A stretch of DNA of 16,706 nt from an uncultured Lachnospiraceae bacterium (GTDB lineage Bacteria > Bacillota > Clostridia > Lachnospirales > Lachnospiraceae). The position numbers and the translations under genes were made by a program. The stretch spans positions 1-16,706 of the forward strand of contig CAMQOJ010000030.1 in NCBI GenBank assembly GCA_947003375.1, written 5' to 3'. The notes beneath the pieces were generated by a model that searched no databases, had not been told where the DNA came from, and saw nothing but the letters and a program-made list of their open reading frames with translations. This document shows positions 14,602 through 16,706 of the stretch, one piece after another. How positions within the stretch are numbered: the stretch's first letter is position 1; the number at the start of each line of letters is the position of its first letter.

Positions 14602-16706
14602 TCAGCGAAACAGCCTGGGCAGGAAATCCTTGGCGCAGTGCCGCCAGAAGGTCCAGTCGTGGTAGCCGTATCCCTCAAAGGTAACAATGGGCACTCCTGC
14701 CGCCAGGACGGCCTCCTCATTCTCCTTCGTGCTCTCATAGCTCCACTCCTGCGTCCCGCAGGCCACGAAGAGCATGGCGAACCGCCTGGAGAATTCCTCC
14801 GGATCCAGGAGGATAGCGCTGTAGTCCGCCTCCTCGTCGCGGATGGTCAGGCCGCCGGAGAAGATGCCCGCCCACCGGAACAGCTCCGGATGGGCAAAGA
14901 CGCATCTCTGGGTCTGCATGCCGCCCATGGAAAGCCCTGCCATGGCCCTGTGCTCCTTGTCGGGAATCGTCCTGTAAGTCCTGTCGATAAAGGGAATCCC
15001 GCTGCTCACCAATTCCTCCGTAAAGGCGCTCATGGCCGGATGATATGCCCCGCTGTCCGGGAACGCATATCCTGTTCCCATGACCACAATCATCTCTTCC
15101 ATCCGTCCCGCGGCAATGAGATTGTCCGCCAGATTGGCCAGCTTCCCCTGCCAGATCCATCCCGCCTCGTTCTCTCCGCCGCCATGCTGGAGATAGAGCA
15201 CCGGGTATCTGCGGTCAGGCTCCTTCTCGTAGGAGGCCGGGGTGTACACATAGCACAGCTTCGTGCGCCCGGTCTCCTCTGACCGGTAGTAGTTCAGGTG
15301 GACGGTTCCGTGAGGGTTCTGCCGGATTCTGTATTCCTCAAAATCCGCCTCCGGCATCTCCAGGTAGTTGACGGCCCGGAACCCGCCGTATCCCACAGGC
15401 GCGTTCCCGTCCAGGACGTCCACGCCGTTGACCTTGATGCCGTAGTAGTGGAATCCCTTCTCGATCCCCTTCACCTCGCAGGTCCACCAATCTTCTTCCG
15501 CAGGCTCCAGAGCAAAACATCCCATGCCCCAGATGTCCGCCTCCACGGTCTTGGCACCCTTTGCCCTGATCCAGAACCTGGCCTTTCCTTCCGCCGCGTC
15601 CACCACTTCCGCGCCGCAGTGCTCATCCTTGTATTTCCCGGCGGGCCTGCCCTTCTCGTCAAAGGCATGGACCAGTCCCTTATAAATGGGGTCGAACATC
15701 AATATATGCTCCGCGAAGGTCTGGCGGTCCATCTGTTCTGTGTCCAGAGGCGCCTCCTGATACGTGAAATCCGCCTCCCCTGTTCCGGAGCCTGTCTGAG
15801 CTTGCGCCCCGCCCCGGAAGATCAGCTCCGCGAAATCCCGCAGGCTGGCGCGCCACACATGCCACTCATGGTATCCGGGATAGCATCTCTGCCCTCCCGC
15901 CACGCCCAGGGCCTGGAAGCGGTCCGTGTAAGCCTTCTGGGCCTGGTCCAGCCCTTTCTCGCCTGCTCCTGCGGTCATCAGCACAGTCTCCATGGGGTAT
16001 TCCTCATGCCTGCTCAAAATCTGCTGCGCCTCCTGGTCCCGCATGCCGGAGAACACGCCCAGATGGGCGAACAGCTCCTGGAAGCGGGCAACGAACTGGG
16101 TGGCCTGGGCGGATCCCAGGGAAAGCCCGGCCATGGCCCTGTTGCTCCGCCCCTTTGCGGTGCGGTAATGGTTCTCGATAAAGGGAATGACATTCTCCGC
16201 AATCTCCCTGCCGAAATCCCCCGGGAAGAAGACGGGGTCCTCGTCCTTCAGGAAAGCGTAGCCGCAGCACATGACCACGATCATCTCCCTGGCTTTTCCC
16301 TCCGCGATCAGATTGTCCAGGATGAAGTTCAGCTTGCCGTTCCAAATCCAGCCCGTCTCGTCCTCGCCCACGCCGTGCTGTACATAGAGCACCGGGTATT
16401 TCCGCCCAGGCTCCCTGTCGTAGGAGGGCGGCGTGTACACATAGCATTTCTTCACATGGCCGTTGACGCCGGAGACATAGGTGCGGATCTGGACATCCCC
16501 GTGGGGTACATCCTTCAGGAACCAGAAATCCTCCCCCTCTCCGGGCACTTCGAAAAAGTTGGTGGCCCCAAAGCACCCGTAAGCCACCGGCGCCACCGGG
16601 TTGGCGACCTGTACGCCGTCCACATACCAGAAATGATAGTGGAAGCCCGGCGCGATGCCGGACACGGTCTTCGAGAAGTTTCCCTCCCCGTCCCGCTCCA
16701 GGGCGA
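14602..16706 (-). CDS. Tandem double esterase: two (early-set + CE1-like) units in one chain, 5' end outside the window
   Basis: The frame is open to the right edge, so 700 residues are the C-terminal part of a longer protein. It consists of two copies of the unit found singly at 9990-11132. In the first copy the end of an early-set domain (GFHYHFWYVDG) precedes LKDVPHGDVQIRTY, oxyanion VQHGVGED, nucleophile Ser (GLSLG, codon 16120-16122) and His (GYHEW, 15868-15870). After a linker rich in Gly, Gln and Ala comes a full second early-set domain and a second esterase with LQHGGGE, Ser in GLSMG (14929-14931) and His in GYHDW (14659-14661). The acid residue differs: GTQE in the second copy, GAGEKG in the first, where its alignment is unclear. 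No GTG or ATG in the window (including GTG 16663-16665, inside a conserved strand) is a credible start. It is the first visible gene of the cluster. Confidence 0.88.
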   Translation of the reverse strand, partial: ALERDGEGNFSKTVSGIAPGFHYHFWYVDGVQVANPVAPVAYGCFGATNFFEVPGEGEDFWFLKDVPHGDVQIRTYVSGVNGHVKKCYVYTPPSYDREPGRKYPVLYVQHGVGEDETGWIWNGKLNFILDNLIAEGKAREMIVVMCCGYAFLKDEDPVFFPGDFGREIAENVIPFIENHYRTAKGRSNRAMAGLSLGSAQATQFVARFQELFAHLGVFSGMRDQEAQQILSRHEEYPMETVLMTAGAGEKGLDQAQKAYTDRFQALGVAGGQRCYPGYHEWHVWRASLRDFAELIFRGGAQAQTGSGTGEADFTYQEAPLDTEQMDRQTFAEHILMFDPIYKGLVHAFDEKGRPAGKYKDEHCGAEVVDAAEGKARFWIRAKGAKTVEADIWGMGCFALEPAEEDWWTCEVKGIEKGFHYYGIKVNGVDVLDGNAPVGYGGFRAVNYLEMPEADFEEYRIRQNPHGTVHLNYYRSEETGRTKLCYVYTPASYEKEPDRRYPVLYLQHGGGENEAGWIWQGKLANLADNLIAAGRMEEMIVVMGTGYAFPDSGAYHPAMSAFTEELVSSGIPFIDRTYRTIPDKEHRAMAGLSMGGMQTQRCVFAHPELFRWAGIFSGGLTIRDEEADYSAILLDPEEFSRRFAMLFVACGTQEWSYESTKENEEAVLAAGVPIVTFEGYGYHDWTFWRHCAKDFLPRLFR

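Noticed and set aside
1..16706. CRISPR array, prophage, insertion sequence or integrase
   Set aside because: No regularly spaced repeats, transposase, integrase or phage motifs were found; the only repeat-like element is the short structured block at 3031-3145.

Overview
The window reads as a chromosomal segment of a gut-type Lachnospiraceae (Clostridium cluster XIVa) bacterium. The inference rests on strong AGGAGG-type ribosome binding sites, tRNA genes without an encoded CCA, a short-loop response-regulator/kinase relic of the kind common in that family, and a Gram-positive style, signal-peptide-free plant-polysaccharide gene cluster. No species call is possible from sequence reading alone.

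Left part (1-3000): a plus-strand regulator with a GntR-type DNA-binding head and a LacI/AraR-type sugar-binding body. It is followed by a minus-strand pair, an RNA polymerase sigma factor with a cysteine-containing C-terminal extension and, 11 bases downstream, a DUF2461 (TIGR02453-type) protein.

Middle part (3000-5970): a patchwork region. It holds a structured repeat-like element (about 3031-3145) fused to the end of a frameshifted two-helix membrane protein remnant, a response-regulator DNA-binding domain without its receiver, a two-gene tRNA unit (Glu-UUC then Cys-GCA, minus strand) with its own promoter and terminator, an intact plus-strand hemerythrin / CheX-like / receiver fusion, and a truncated receiver-domain relic. 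The receiver relic, the DNA-binding relic and the kinase-like relic lie on the same strand in the order of an ordinary regulator-kinase operon, so they may be the torn pieces of one system.

Right part (6050-16706): a minus-strand cluster of seven genes that looks like one transcription unit, entering from beyond the right edge and ending at a good intrinsic terminator at 5965-6007. In transcription order it encodes a tandem double esterase (5' end outside the window), a GH51 alpha-L-arabinofuranosidase, a type B carboxylesterase, a single esterase of the same early-set plus CE1-like architecture, a MATE efflux pump, a GH43 glycosidase with a C-terminal beta-sandwich, and a short CE1-like esterase. 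None of the enzymes has a visible signal peptide. The simplest reading is that esterified (feruloylated, coumaroylated or acetylated) arabinose-containing oligosaccharides are imported, stripped of their ester groups by four separate esterases, and trimmed of arabinose/xylose by GH51 and GH43 in the cytoplasm. The MATE pump could remove released phenolic acids. No sugar transporter is seen in the window; one may lie to the right.
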